A stretch of DNA of 33,560 nucleotides, taken from contig JBAPRR010000242.1 of the NCBI GenBank assembly GCA_049281195.1, forward strand, positions 1-33,560. Reading direction: 5' to 3'. This DNA is from JBAPRR01 sp049281195 (GTDB lineage Bacteria; Actinomycetota; Acidimicrobiia; Acidimicrobiales; CAVXTF01). Both the position numbers and the translations under genes were made by a program. Position 1 is the stretch's first letter, and the number at the start of each line of letters is the position of its first letter. The notes beneath the pieces are model-generated. The model searched no databases. It worked only from the letters and a program-made list of their open reading frames with translations, and was not told where the DNA came from. This document shows, piece after piece, positions 14,814 to 22,238 of this stretch.

Positions 14814-17248
14814 GACTGCTCTTCCCGACCGTCCAGCGCCGAACGACTGAGCACCATGTCGTTGATCTCCGATTCGGAATATCCGAGCCAGACGAGAAGA
14901 TCCTTCGTGTGCTCTCCGCACGCGCAGGGACCGCGCTGAATCACACCATGAGCGGGATCTATGTTCACCAACAGGCCCGCATCTTCGAACCGGCCCACAC
15001 TCTTCGACGAGGTCTCACTTACGAGATTCAGGCGCTTTGCTTCCGGATCGTCGAACAGGTTGCGGCAAAAGAACTCGTCGACTACCTCGATCGGGACCCC
15101 TCCGGAGTCGAGAGCCCGAAATGCCTGGGGAGCGGTTGTCCGACCGAAGTAGATGTTGAGCCACGCAGCTACAGCCTCGGGGCTTTCGTCGGAGGGTGAT
15201 CCGGGCACGATCCGGCGCAACTTGGCACGCTGCTCCTTGGTTACCGCGGCGAGGAATATCCATTCACCTCCCGAGCACGCATAGAGCCGGTAGTACGGAG
15301 AGAGACCGAACTGATCTCCATCCACATGCCCCCAATCCGGTTCCGTCCCATCGCTGTGGATCCAGGCATATGACGTGTGGAGCAGCCCGGCATTCACAAT
15401 TGACGTGCTCACCGCTTGGCCGACGCCTGTCTTGTCCCGGTGGTACAGCGCCGATGCGATCGCTATGGCTGCAAGCAGGGCGTTGCCGGTATCGCCCATG
15501 TTGGACCTGCTCCACAGGGGAGGATTCCCGGCCCCGCACGCACCGTCTTCCCACTCGGTGCCGGTCATGGCCGCGGCATTCTGATCCGTCCCCGGCAGGT
15601 CCGAGCGCGGACCTTTCTCGTATCCGCGGGTGTTGCAATAGACCAGGCGCGGGTAGCGCTCTTTGAGCGTCTCGTAATCGAGACCGAGCCGAGCCGCCGC
15701 ACCCGGCCTCCAGTTGAGAGTTAACACATCCGACCTGTCGAGAAGCTTGTCGAGCACTCCCCTGCCGGCCGGGTCCTTCAGATTGAGCGCAATGCTTCGT
15801 TTACCCCGGTTCGTCCCCAGCCCCATATGGGTGCCATTCCAGTACGTGTCGTGCAATGCGTTGATCTTGATGACGTCCGCGCCCAGATCAGCCAGGACGC
15901 GTCCGGTGAACGGACCGGCGACCCCGAGACCCAGGTCCAAGACGCGGACACCTGAAAGCGGATATGGCACTGCGTCTCCGGTCGTGGCGACATCGATGCG
16001 GCGGGTATTCGTGGCACTGGAATTGCTATCGATCGCGTCCAGAATCTCCGCCGTGTGTTGGCCGGAGCGAGGAGCAGGGCCGGCGATCGAACCGGGCGTT
16101 GCCGAAAACTCCAGGAGGGGTCCGGCGTGGAAGATGTGGCCTAATTCGGGATCGTCGACCTCGGCTACACATCCATCGGCAATGAATGACTTGTCCGAGA
16201 GAGCTTCACCCGGAGTCCGAACCACCGTCAGACCCATGCCGGCTTCTTCGGCCGCGCGGACCCACTCATCCGAATCGAACTTCTTGAAAGCTTCCGCCAG
16301 AAGGGGGTGCAGAAAGATTCCGGTGAGGAGCCCGTCGGGCTCCATCGACAATCGGTCCGGGTCGTCGCGATACGCCGTATCGGAGGGAGGAGCTGACTCC
16401 AACTTCTCACCCTCTGCGGCGGCCAGCACCCATCGGGGGCGAACGGTCCAATGGTGTACCCATCTTCCATCGGCACATTCGTACAGGCCTTCGATCGATC
16501 TCGAGTCGACCGGCCACATCCAGTACAAGGGGGCGTCGGGCTTCTCGACACGTTGCCAGTTCAGGCAGTTCGCCGCGAGCGCTCCCTGGAGCAGTGAAGT
16601 GGTTACGCGCTGACCGAGCCCGCTCACCTGGCGCGCACGTAATGCCGCGGCGATCCCGAGCGTCGCAAAGTACGTCGCGCCCACGCTCGGCCACGGGGTT
16701 CGCGGAAACACCGGACCGCTCCGGTCCGCACCGCGCACCAGTCCTTCGGGGGCGTCGAACTCGGGATGCGGCCCCGGACGCCCGCCGATGAATTCCATGG
16801 CGGTTCCGCGACGCCCCTTTTGATCGAACAACAGGCCGGTACGTGCGGCCACCAAACCGTCGTAGCCGGGACGGTCACGATGTGCAGAGTGATCTCCGTA
16901 CGCGGTGATGGAGCAGGTGATCAGCTGAGGATTGAGGGCAACGAGGGCATCGTGGTCAATCCCGAGGTCCGACATCGTGCCCGGGCTGAAGCTGTCGACG
17001 ACGACGTCCGCGCCGAGGGCCAGATCCTTGAAATGCCGTAAGCCCTCTTCGCTTCTGAGATCCAACCGGACACTCTTCTTGCCTCTGTTCCAGACCCGGT
17101 ATCCGGTCTGGTGGGAGAAGGGATCCCCGTGAAGGGGCTCGATGCGAATGACTTCTGCGCCGTTGTCGACCAGGAACATGGTCGTCATCGGGCCGGCGGT
17201 TCCCCACGTCAGATCGAGTACACGCAGACCTTGGAACACTCCAGCCAT
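14810..17248 (-). CDS. Fused two-domain family III (CaiB/BaiF) acyl-CoA transferase
   Basis: 812 aa, twice the normal CaiB/BaiF length. Domain 1 (about 1-400) begins LRVLDLTWGTAGPMTTMFL and has its catalytic-position Asp at D130 (RDRPGYDGL). Domain 2 (about 430-800) begins VRVLDLGLGVAGPFTGRVLA and has D555 (LPGTDQNAAA). Family III enzymes move CoA between carboxylic acids through an aspartyl anhydride; single-chain double-domain forms occur in steroid and bile-acid catabolism. It is the first gene of the minus-strand operon and likely activates the pathway substrate. Start 17248 is preceded by GGAG four bases upstream; the longer GTG frame at 17293 runs into the palindromic promoter element. 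Confidence 0.88.
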   Translation of the reverse strand: MAGVFQGLRVLDLTWGTAGPMTTMFLVDNGAEVIRIEPLHGDPFSHQTGYRVWNRGKKSVRLDLRSEEGLRHFKDLALGADVVVDSFSPGTMSDLGIDHDALVALNPQLITCSITAYGDHSAHRDRPGYDGLVAARTGLLFDQKGRRGTAMEFIGGRPGPHPEFDAPEGLVRGADRSGPVFPRTPWPSVGATYFATLGIAAALRARQVSGLGQRVTTSLLQGALAANCLNWQRVEKPDAPLYWMWPVDSRSIEGLYECADGRWVHHWTVRPRWVLAAAEGEKLESAPPSDTAYRDDPDRLSMEPDGLLTGIFLHPLLAEAFKKFDSDEWVRAAEEAGMGLTVVRTPGEALSDKSFIADGCVAEVDDPELGHIFHAGPLLEFSATPGSIAGPAPRSGQHTAEILDAIDSNSSATNTRRIDVATTGDAVPYPLSGVRVLDLGLGVAGPFTGRVLADLGADVIKINALHDTYWNGTHMGLGTNRGKRSIALNLKDPAGRGVLDKLLDRSDVLTLNWRPGAAARLGLDYETLKERYPRLVYCNTRGYEKGPRSDLPGTDQNAAAMTGTEWEDGACGAGNPPLWSRSNMGDTGNALLAAIAIASALYHRDKTGVGQAVSTSIVNAGLLHTSYAWIHSDGTEPDWGHVDGDQFGLSPYYRLYACSGGEWIFLAAVTKEQRAKLRRIVPGSPSDESPEAVAAWLNIYFGRTTAPQAFRALDSGGVPIEVVDEFFCRNLFDDPEAKRLNLVSETSSKSVGRFEDAGLLVNIDPAHGVIQRGPCACGEHTKDLLVWLGYSESEINDMVLSRSALDGREEQS

Positions 17249-17283
17249 ACGACTCCAACCCTTCCATCCCGTGTCCACCTGGG

Positions 17284-17301
17284 ACCATAGCACTTGCTAT
17301 G
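17284..17301 (-). promoter_or_regulatory. Perfect 16-bp palindrome overlapping a -10 box before the CoA-transferase
   Basis: On the minus strand CATAGCAAGTGCTATGGT: arms CATAGCA/TGCTATG are perfectly inverted around 2 bp, and TATGGT can serve as the -10 box 36 bp before the start codon. A bound dimeric repressor would cover the promoter. It matches the element at 4245-4262 in sequence, size and orientation to its gene. Confidence 0.6.
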
Positions 17302-17350
17302 TTTGCGCCACCAGAGGCAGGGCGGGGCCAGAGTCAGGGTCGGCTAGGCA

Positions 17351-17381
17351 GGGGTCGGCTAGGGCAGGGGCAGGCACGGGG
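17351..17381 (+). other. G-rich degenerate repeat with G-quadruplex potential
   Basis: Four runs of three to four G separated by 7, 2 and 7 bases fit the G3+N1-7 quadruplex pattern. They sit in a larger G-rich block (17310-17400) built partly from two copies of a 15-bp unit, GTCGGCTAGGCAGGG-like, at 17339-17368. The block separates the rpmG terminator region from the CoA-transferase promoter and has no coding character. Confidence 0.45.
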
Positions 17382-17506
17382 CACAGCCGAAGGCAGGGTC
17401 CCTCGGGGACAGATGCAAGGGCCACCTCCGGTTCCAGAGCACCGGATTCGAGCCAAACAAGGCGTGGACGAACAGGATGAGCATCACTCGGGAATCCCGA
17501 AGTCTT

Positions 17507-17562
17507 TTCCAGATCATCAGCAAGCTGATCATTTGGAAAGGTTCGACCCGAAGGTTCGGGTC
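17507..17562 (-). terminator. Stacked hairpins downstream of rpmG, probable terminators
   Basis: Two inverted repeats follow rpmG: 17545-17562 (GACCCGAA/TTCGGGTC, 8-bp arms around 2 bp) and 17507-17538 (15-bp arms beginning TTCCA, 13 of 15 paired, 2-nt loop). A third small palindrome, CGGGAATCCCG, lies near 17490. There is no long T run, as is common for actinobacterial terminators. They would stop tRNA/rpmG transcription before the catabolic operon. Confidence 0.55.
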
Positions 17563-17584
17563 AGCGCGTCAGCAGATCAGCGGG
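17561..17584 (-). repeat. 8-bp tandem repeat at the rpmG 3' end (3 copies)
   Basis: On the coding strand the gene end CCGCTGA is followed by TCTGCTGA and CGCGCTGA, so GCTGA recurs every 8 bases (TGA at 17579, 17571 and 17563). It is short, but it follows the pattern of stop-containing repeats at other gene ends in the window. Confidence 0.5.
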
Positions 17585-17741
17585 TCTCTTTATGCGGGGT
17601 GTGCCGGCGGTCGAACTTGCAGTACTTCTCGAGCTCGATGCGCTCGCGGTCGTTCTGGCGGTTCTTGGTCGTTATGTAGTTACGGCGCTTGCAGACCTCG
17701 CATGCGAGCGTCACGTGTACGCGCTTCTCGTTCTTTGCCAT
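17577..17741 (-). CDS. rpmG: 50S ribosomal protein L33
   Basis: 54 aa, the normal L33 size: MAKNEKRVHVTLACEVCKRR..., then NYITTKNRQNDRERIELEKY and CKFDRRHTPHKETR. L33 sits near the ribosomal E site. The first zinc pair is intact (CEVC), but the second is CKFD, with Asp in place of the fourth Cys, so this is neither a full zinc-binding form nor a fully cysteine-free form. ATG 17741 is preceded by GGAG five bases upstream. Its neighbours tRNA-Met and tRNA-Thr are upstream, as in other actinobacteria. Confidence 0.95.
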   Translation of the reverse strand: MAKNEKRVHVTLACEVCKRRNYITTKNRQNDRERIELEKYCKFDRRHTPHKETR

Positions 17742-17812
17742 GTTCGCTCCGGATGCTCGATCTGTGCCCCTCGGGGCCTTCCCATTCTACTGTCTAGTTA
17801 CATTCCTGCTGG

Positions 17813-17886
17813 TAGCGGCGGCGGGACTCGAACCCGCGACAACACGATTATGAGCCGTGTGCTCTGACCGACTGAGCTACGCCGCC
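17813..17886 (-). tRNA. tRNA-Met (CAT anticodon), elongator type
   Basis: 74 nt with discriminator A. Acceptor GGCGGCG/CGCCGCT pairs with a terminal G-U, the anticodon stem CACGG/TCGTG (one G-U pair) encloses CTCATAA giving CAT, and the T arm is GCGGG-TTCGAGT-CCCGC. The terminal 1:72 pair can form and the anticodon stem lacks the three G-C pairs of initiators, so this is the elongator. It lies five bases from tRNA-Thr and 71 bp upstream of rpmG. Confidence 0.93.
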
Positions 17887-17890
17887 AGGG

Positions 17891-17963
17891 AGCCCCCTGT
17901 CGGAATCGAACCGACGACACCAGCCTTACCATGGCTGTGCTCTACCGACTGAGCTAAGGGGGC
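17891..17963 (-). tRNA. tRNA-Thr (GGT anticodon)
   Basis: 73 nt with discriminator T. Acceptor GCCCCCT/AGGGGGC pairs fully, the anticodon stem CAGCC/GGCTG encloses ATGGTAA giving GGT, and the T arm is GTCGG-TTCGATT-CCGAC. It is the first gene of the tRNA-Thr/tRNA-Met/rpmG cluster. A TATGCT hexamer (complement of 18001-18006) about 38 bp upstream could be its -10 box, but no good -35 box is visible. Confidence 0.93.
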
Positions 17964-18068
17964 CCGGCACGACAAGACCAGGGGCCGGTCGCGCCGGTCG
18001 AGCATAGTCCGGGGGCACCGGGCCTCACTATTTGGGCCGGGCCCGGAATTCGGGCCAGCTACCAAGCC

Positions 18069-18110
18069 CCGGGAGGACGCCGGGAGGACGCCTGGAGGAC
18101 GCCGGACGAC
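18069..18110. repeat. 11-bp tandem repeat in the tRNA-Thr/GNAT spacer (nearly 4 copies)
   Basis: CCGGGAGGACG occurs twice exactly, then as CCTGGAGGACG, then truncated as CCGGACGAC. It occupies the divergent spacer upstream of the acetyltransferase start at 18148 and contains no gene end, so its origin differs from the post-stop repeats. Confidence 0.8.
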
Positions 18111-18147
18111 CCCCGGAGTCACCGGAACAGGTAGCTACCATCATCAG

Positions 18148-18633
18148 ATGGAGGTCAGGCTCGCTCATCTCGGTGACGCCGAAGCCATCAGGCGCATCTA
18201 CAACGTGGAGGTGACCGGGTCCACCGCGACCTTCGACATCAGGGATCGCACCATCGAGGAACAGATCGAATGGCTCGAGCATCACTCAGGCGCTCACCCG
18301 GCGGTCGTGGCGGTCGACGATGGCACGGTCTGCGGGTTCGGCTCGCTCTCCTCATACAAAGAACGGGCCGCCTACTCCACGAGCGTCGAGGACTCCGTCT
18401 ACGTGGACTCAGATTGGCGCCGCAAAGGGGTCGGGGTGCTTCTTCTGGAAGAACTCGTCAACCTGGCCCGAGGCCATGGATTCCACACTGTCATCGGCCG
18501 GATAGCCGGTGGCAACGAGGCCTCGGTGCTCCTGCACCAACGCTGCGGCTTCGAGGTGATCGGGGTAGAGCGCGAGGTGGGACGCAAGTTCGGCAAGTGG
18601 CTGGACGTCACCCTGGTGCAGCGCCTGCTCTAA
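18148..18633 (+). CDS. GNAT acetyltransferase, phosphinothricin acetyltransferase-like
   Basis: 161 aa, a single GNAT domain. The Pat/Bar-like pattern is clear: VRLAHLGDAEAIRRIYN at the N-terminus, the VEDSVYVDSDWRRKGVGVLL acetyl-CoA-binding motif A (RRKGVG pyrophosphate loop), ARGHGFHTVIGRIAGGNEAS and LHQRCGFEVIG, then GRKFGKWLDVTLVQRLL. Relatives acetylate small amines such as methionine derivatives or phosphinothricin; the substrate here is unknown. It overlaps the convergent RidA gene by 4 bases. Confidence 0.87.
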   Translation: MEVRLAHLGDAEAIRRIYNVEVTGSTATFDIRDRTIEEQIEWLEHHSGAHPAVVAVDDGTVCGFGSLSSYKERAAYSTSVEDSVYVDSDWRRKGVGVLLLEELVNLARGHGFHTVIGRIAGGNEASVLLHQRCGFEVIGVEREVGRKFGKWLDVTLVQRLL

Positions 18634-19016
18634 TCGAGATCCTGGGCTTCGGCCTCGATCTCGACCTTCCAGCGGGGATCGAGGAACCCGGTGACGACGA
18701 CCATCGTCGAAGCGGGCCTGATCCGTCCTAAGATCTCGCCGTGGACGGCGCCCACGGCTTCGCCATCGGCGGCAGAGGTGATGAACATCCTGGTCCGGAT
18801 CACAGATTCGAGGCCCGATCCGGCGTCGGTGAGCGCTTTCGCAATTATCTCGAAGCAGCGCCGGGTCTGAGAAGCGGCGTCTTCGGGACAGGAGCCATCG
18901 GGGAACACCGGACCAGTCCCCGACACGAGGACCCGTGATCCGATGCGGACCGCGCGGCTGAATCCGATCGTGGGCTCGAACGGAGATCCCGAGGAGATGT
19001 TCCTGCGCTCGGACAT
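18630..19016 (-). CDS. RidA/YjgF/UK114 family protein
   Basis: 128 aa from ATG 19016; a GTG at 19022 is possible. RidA proteins hydrolyse reactive imine/enamine intermediates of amino-acid metabolism. Family features are the opening ISSGSPFEPTIGFSRAVRIG, VLVSGTGPVFPDG, DAASQTRRCFEIIAKAL, VIRTRMFIT with the conserved Arg, and VEIEAEAQ at the end. It directly follows the mannosyltransferase stop codon, and its 3' end overlaps the acetyltransferase on the other strand. Confidence 0.88.
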   Translation of the reverse strand: MSERRNISSGSPFEPTIGFSRAVRIGSRVLVSGTGPVFPDGSCPEDAASQTRRCFEIIAKALTDAGSGLESVIRTRMFITSAADGEAVGAVHGEILGRIRPASTMVVVTGFLDPRWKVEIEAEAQDLD

Positions 19017-19022
19017 TGCCAC

Positions 19023-20783
19023 CTAGGGGGTGTGCTGTGGCACGGCGGGGGCCGACATCTTGGGGGCTCCGACGCCGACCGCGGGACGGACACCTGAGAC
19101 GGGGGCGGACAGGGCCTTCCTCTTCACCCTGCCCAGTGGGACGAGGAAGAACACCAGACAGATCAGAAGGTCTATCGCCACATCGAGGTAAGACGACCTG
19201 AGATCGTGCGTCAGCTGAGTGCCCCCCGAGAAGCAGATGAACACGAGCGCCGTCGAAAGCACGATCAGCACGCGTCTCAGCCAACCGGTCACCACCGGTG
19301 CCAAAAGGACGATCGCCCACGAGAAGTACCAGGGCTGCACCACCGGCCCGAGCACCACGATCCACAACATGGTGAGACCGAGCGCCCTCAGCGGGCCCGC
19401 CCCGTTCGGACCGAGGCGGTCGGATCGAAGCAGCAGTCGCAGCGATATGACCGCCGCTGCCAGCAGGCCGATGAGTTGGACCGCGGTGATCGCAGACGAC
19501 TCCGACAGTCCGATCCCCACGAAATGGACGATCTGGTAGAGCCCGAGACCGATCGCGGTCGCCGGCGCCATCCACGAGCGCACCGAGTCCGGTGACGCCA
19601 GGTCGCTCACCCAACCCCAACCGAGGCCCGTCACGACCGACAACGCCCCCATCACCGCCGAACCCAAAAGCACCGCGGTGGCTACCGGCCGTATGCGTTC
19701 TCTGAACGGCACCTTCTGTCCGACCCAGTCCCACCCGATGTAGACGATGGCCACCGCGGCAGGAGCTTTGACCGACGCCGCGAGGGCGCAAAGGACGATG
19801 CCGAGGACCGGATGTCGCCGCCTCGCCAGCAGAAGTCCCGCTACGAGCAGACCGACCATCAGCGCGTCGTTGTGACCTCCACCGATCAGATGAAGGATCG
19901 TCACCGGGTTCAGAACAGCGAATGCGAACGCCATCGCCGCATTGCGGCCGTAGCTGCGTGCCAGCGCCGGAAGGCATGCCGCGAACAGCACCACGCCGCC
20001 GAACGCCAGCAGTCGGAGCAATACCAACTCGGCCAGGATGTTGTGGTGCGCGACGTTGGTGAACACGCCCGCGATCTCTTCGAAAAGCGGCCCGTAAGGC
20101 GACGGCGTGTTGTACCAGAGTGGATCGACCAGCCAGGTAAGCGGGGTCTGACCGAGTGTGTACGGGCCGTACTGGTACGGGTTGATGTGGCGGCTCATCA
20201 TCTCGCCCTGTGCCGCGTAGCTGTAGATGTCGTGGCTGAAGATCGGGGGCCCGATGATCACGGGGAGAGACCAGAGGACCAGGAGCCAAGCCAGTTTCTT
20301 GATGGGGACACCGTCGGATTGCGAGATTGCGCGCATCAGGCCCAACCACACGCGCACGAAGAGAACAAGCCCGCCGTAAACGCAGGCGAGTCCGAAGAAG
20401 ACCTGAAATGTGGAGCCCGTCGCGCCCGACACTCCGAAGAACCATGCGTCCGGTTGCTTCTGCACGAACGGACTGCTCGGCTGACAACCACCGAGAATTA
20501 TGAGCGTGGTAGCAAGGGTCCCGAGGATGGCCGGCCCTACGAAGAAGCGACCACTTTCCACGTTGCTCGTAACCGGCCCCTGGGCCCACCGCACGATCGT
20601 GCCGAACGGGCGCTGTGCGCGAAGCGATGTGTCCCAGCCGTTCAGGCGATCGAGCGCTCGTGAGGTTCGTGACGTGAGCGACGTGAGAAACGTGGGTGGG
20701 GTGCGTGACGTGCGTGGCGCCGGAGAGGAGTCGAACCCGACGTTCTGAACCGATGAACGCCCGCGACCCGGTGCGTCAGGCAC
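19023..20783 (-). CDS. MptB-like polyprenol-phosphate-mannose-dependent mannosyltransferase
   Basis: 586 aa integral membrane GT-C glycosyltransferase. After a polar N-terminus there are about a dozen hydrophobic spans (for example AILGTLATTLIILGG and LGIVLCALAASVKAPAAVAI). The first large external loop holds FSHDIYSYAAQGEMM (D185), the DxY-type motif of MptA/MptB, followed by NPYQYGP and a GGHNDA loop. Such enzymes extend the mannan of lipomannan in actinobacteria using lipid-linked mannose. GTG 20783 is strongly supported by GGAGGAGGAAA directly upstream. Residues 21-43 come from a 9-bp tandem repeat. A large antisense-like frame across this gene is shadow. Confidence 0.82.
   Translation of the reverse strand: MPDAPGRGRSSVQNVGFDSSPAPRTSRTPPTFLTSLTSRTSRALDRLNGWDTSLRAQRPFGTIVRWAQGPVTSNVESGRFFVGPAILGTLATTLIILGGCQPSSPFVQKQPDAWFFGVSGATGSTFQVFFGLACVYGGLVLFVRVWLGLMRAISQSDGVPIKKLAWLLVLWSLPVIIGPPIFSHDIYSYAAQGEMMSRHINPYQYGPYTLGQTPLTWLVDPLWYNTPSPYGPLFEEIAGVFTNVAHHNILAELVLLRLLAFGGVVLFAACLPALARSYGRNAAMAFAFAVLNPVTILHLIGGGHNDALMVGLLVAGLLLARRRHPVLGIVLCALAASVKAPAAVAIVYIGWDWVGQKVPFRERIRPVATAVLLGSAVMGALSVVTGLGWGWVSDLASPDSVRSWMAPATAIGLGLYQIVHFVGIGLSESSAITAVQLIGLLAAAVISLRLLLRSDRLGPNGAGPLRALGLTMLWIVVLGPVVQPWYFSWAIVLLAPVVTGWLRRVLIVLSTALVFICFSGGTQLTHDLRSSYLDVAIDLLICLVFFLVPLGRVKRKALSAPVSGVRPAVGVGAPKMSAPAVPQHTP
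20659..20721 (-). repeat. 9-bp tandem repeat in the N-terminus of the mannosyltransferase (7 copies)
   Basis: Seven consecutive 9-bp units with consensus CGTGACGTG (plus strand) encode a degenerate tripeptide series of Thr, Ser and Arg (PRTSRTPPTFLTSLTSRTSR). It is in frame and lies in the cytosolic N-terminal tail before the first membrane span. Confidence 0.75.
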
Positions 20784-20826
20784 TTTCCTCCTCCCTCGGC
20801 CCGCCGCGCCGCTTGTTCGTCACGGC

Positions 20827-20832
20827 ATTGTA
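20827..20832 (-). promoter_or_regulatory. -10 box candidate for the mannosyltransferase gene
   Basis: On the minus strand TACAAT stands 44 bp before GTG 20783, with TTCGGG about 17 bp upstream as a weak -35. The 81-bp spacer after the diguanylate cyclase gene holds no other -10-like hexamer. Confidence 0.4.
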
Positions 20833-20864
20833 ACGGTCGGGCAGACGGCCCGAAGGTGCCGGAT

Positions 20865-22097
20865 TCAGACCTCGACGGGGGTGGGCTGGGGCGTCTGGTT
20901 GTTCTGTGTCGAGGGTGTCGATACACCGGACGCGGCCCTCAAATGCACGATCGAGGGTTCCCAGGCCACGGTCCGGTTCCTACCGGTGTGTTTGGCCGCA
21001 TAGAGGGCTTCGTCGGCCCTGCGGAGCATGTCCTGGGAGAAATCTGAGGGTCCGCCCCACACGGTCGACCCGAAGCTCAAGGTCGTCGGGAGTGGGACGT
21101 CGAAGCGATATAGCTCTGCGCGCAGTCGATCCACAACCGCGTCAAGCTGCGACGCCTCGGTCTCCGGTAGGAGGACCGCGAACTCGTCACCTCCCAGCCT
21201 CCCGACCACGTCCGATGCGCGTGCGGCATAGAGCAGCCGTGAGGAAACCATCAAGAGCGCCTCGTCGCCCGCGCTGTGGCCCGCGCTGTCGTTCAGCTTC
21301 TTGAGGTTGTCGACGTCCACCATCACGAGCCCGAACGACCGGCCGTAGCGCTTGGCCCGCTCGACCTCCTCGTCCAGCCGGTTGTGGAACGCTCGATACG
21401 CGAGACACCCCGTAAGGCTGTCCTGAGCGGCCTGATCAACCAGTTTCTGGTTCAGACGTTCCCTGTTGAAAGCGCCGCCGATGTTGAGCATGCCTGCGAT
21501 CGCCACCGCCAGGACAAGCACCGCGATGGCGGAGGTTTGTCTGTCGGGCGTTGCGAAAGCAGCTGCTGCCGCACAGGCCACGTCCACGACGACGAGCCAG
21601 ATCACCACCTTCGGCTTGTACGCGAGTCCCCCGAACAACACCGGCAGCACCAGCAGATACGAGAGAGGACTGTGCGTCCCGCCGTCGAGTGCGGCCGCCG
21701 TCGCAATGAACATCGCCGTCAAAGTGGACCAGACGAAGAAGAACGACTCCCTGTACCCGGTGGCTACGAGCTTCAGGCCGATCGGTCGGAGAATCGCCAC
21801 CCACAACACGATGCAGGCGGAGTCGATCCCAACCAGAGCGGGACGGTTCCGGCCGTTCGGCGTGGTCAGCGCGTACGCGAGGACGGCGAACCCTCCGACC
21901 ACGAAAATCGACACCCCGATACGCACATGCCGGCGCCAGAAGGCACCTTCCGGATCCACTCCCGCCTTCTTCTCCGGCTGACGGAACCGCAGGTCGGGCT
22001 GGGTGTCGTGGGTGGCCTGAGTCGTCTGGGTTGCCGGCGTCGTCCGGGTTGCCGGCGTGGTGTGAGCGGCCTGCATCCACTGGGTGGCTTCCGTCAT
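20865..22097 (-). CDS. Membrane-bound diguanylate cyclase (GGDEF)
   Basis: 410 aa from ATG 22097 (a GTG at 22103 is possible). A repeat-derived polar N-terminus (10-33) precedes about six membrane spans (58-210) of a sensor I cannot name. A GGDEF domain follows (DSLTGCLAYRAF, VMVDVDNLKKLND, GRLGGDEFAVLLPE). The active-site loop GGDEF (302-306) is intact, and RASD (293-296), five residues before it, is a canonical inhibitory I-site. The protein should therefore make cyclic di-GMP from GTP under product inhibition. The C-terminal tail ends in a polar, proline-rich stretch. Confidence 0.9.
   Translation of the reverse strand: MTEATQWMQAAHTTPATRTTPATQTTQATHDTQPDLRFRQPEKKAGVDPEGAFWRRHVRIGVSIFVVGGFAVLAYALTTPNGRNRPALVGIDSACIVLWVAILRPIGLKLVATGYRESFFFVWSTLTAMFIATAAALDGGTHSPLSYLLVLPVLFGGLAYKPKVVIWLVVVDVACAAAAAFATPDRQTSAIAVLVLAVAIAGMLNIGGAFNRERLNQKLVDQAAQDSLTGCLAYRAFHNRLDEEVERAKRYGRSFGLVMVDVDNLKKLNDSAGHSAGDEALLMVSSRLLYAARASDVVGRLGGDEFAVLLPETEASQLDAVVDRLRAELYRFDVPLPTTLSFGSTVWGGPSDFSQDMLRRADEALYAAKHTGRNRTVAWEPSIVHLRAASGVSTPSTQNNQTPQPTPVEV
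22003..22074 (-). repeat. 18-bp tandem repeat in the diguanylate cyclase N-terminus (4 copies)
   Basis: Four 18-bp units in phase (22003, 22021, 22039 and 22057; the middle two differ at one base) encode hexapeptides of the type TTPATR / TTPATQ / TTQATH. They lie before the first membrane span and keep the reading frame. Confidence 0.85.
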
Positions 22098-22238
22098 GGC
22101 CACCTACTCGGTCCTAACCGACCTCCTACCCTGGACACCTCAGACTGGATCGGCAGTGCGGCAGAAGCTCAAGAGGCCTGGACGCTGGGATTTCGGGCCT
22201 TGTGCAAATGTTGATCCCTGGTCAGAAGGGCAGAACCG

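Noticed and set aside
17299..17679. Plus-strand frames upstream of and across rpmG
   Set aside because: They overlap a certain ribosomal protein gene and G-rich repeats and have no family-like content.
18409..20589. Very long minus-strand frame (726 codons) overlapping the mannosyltransferase
   Set aside because: It is low-hydrophobicity, Arg/Gly-rich and in another frame of a clear membrane glycosyltransferase; a typical high-GC shadow.
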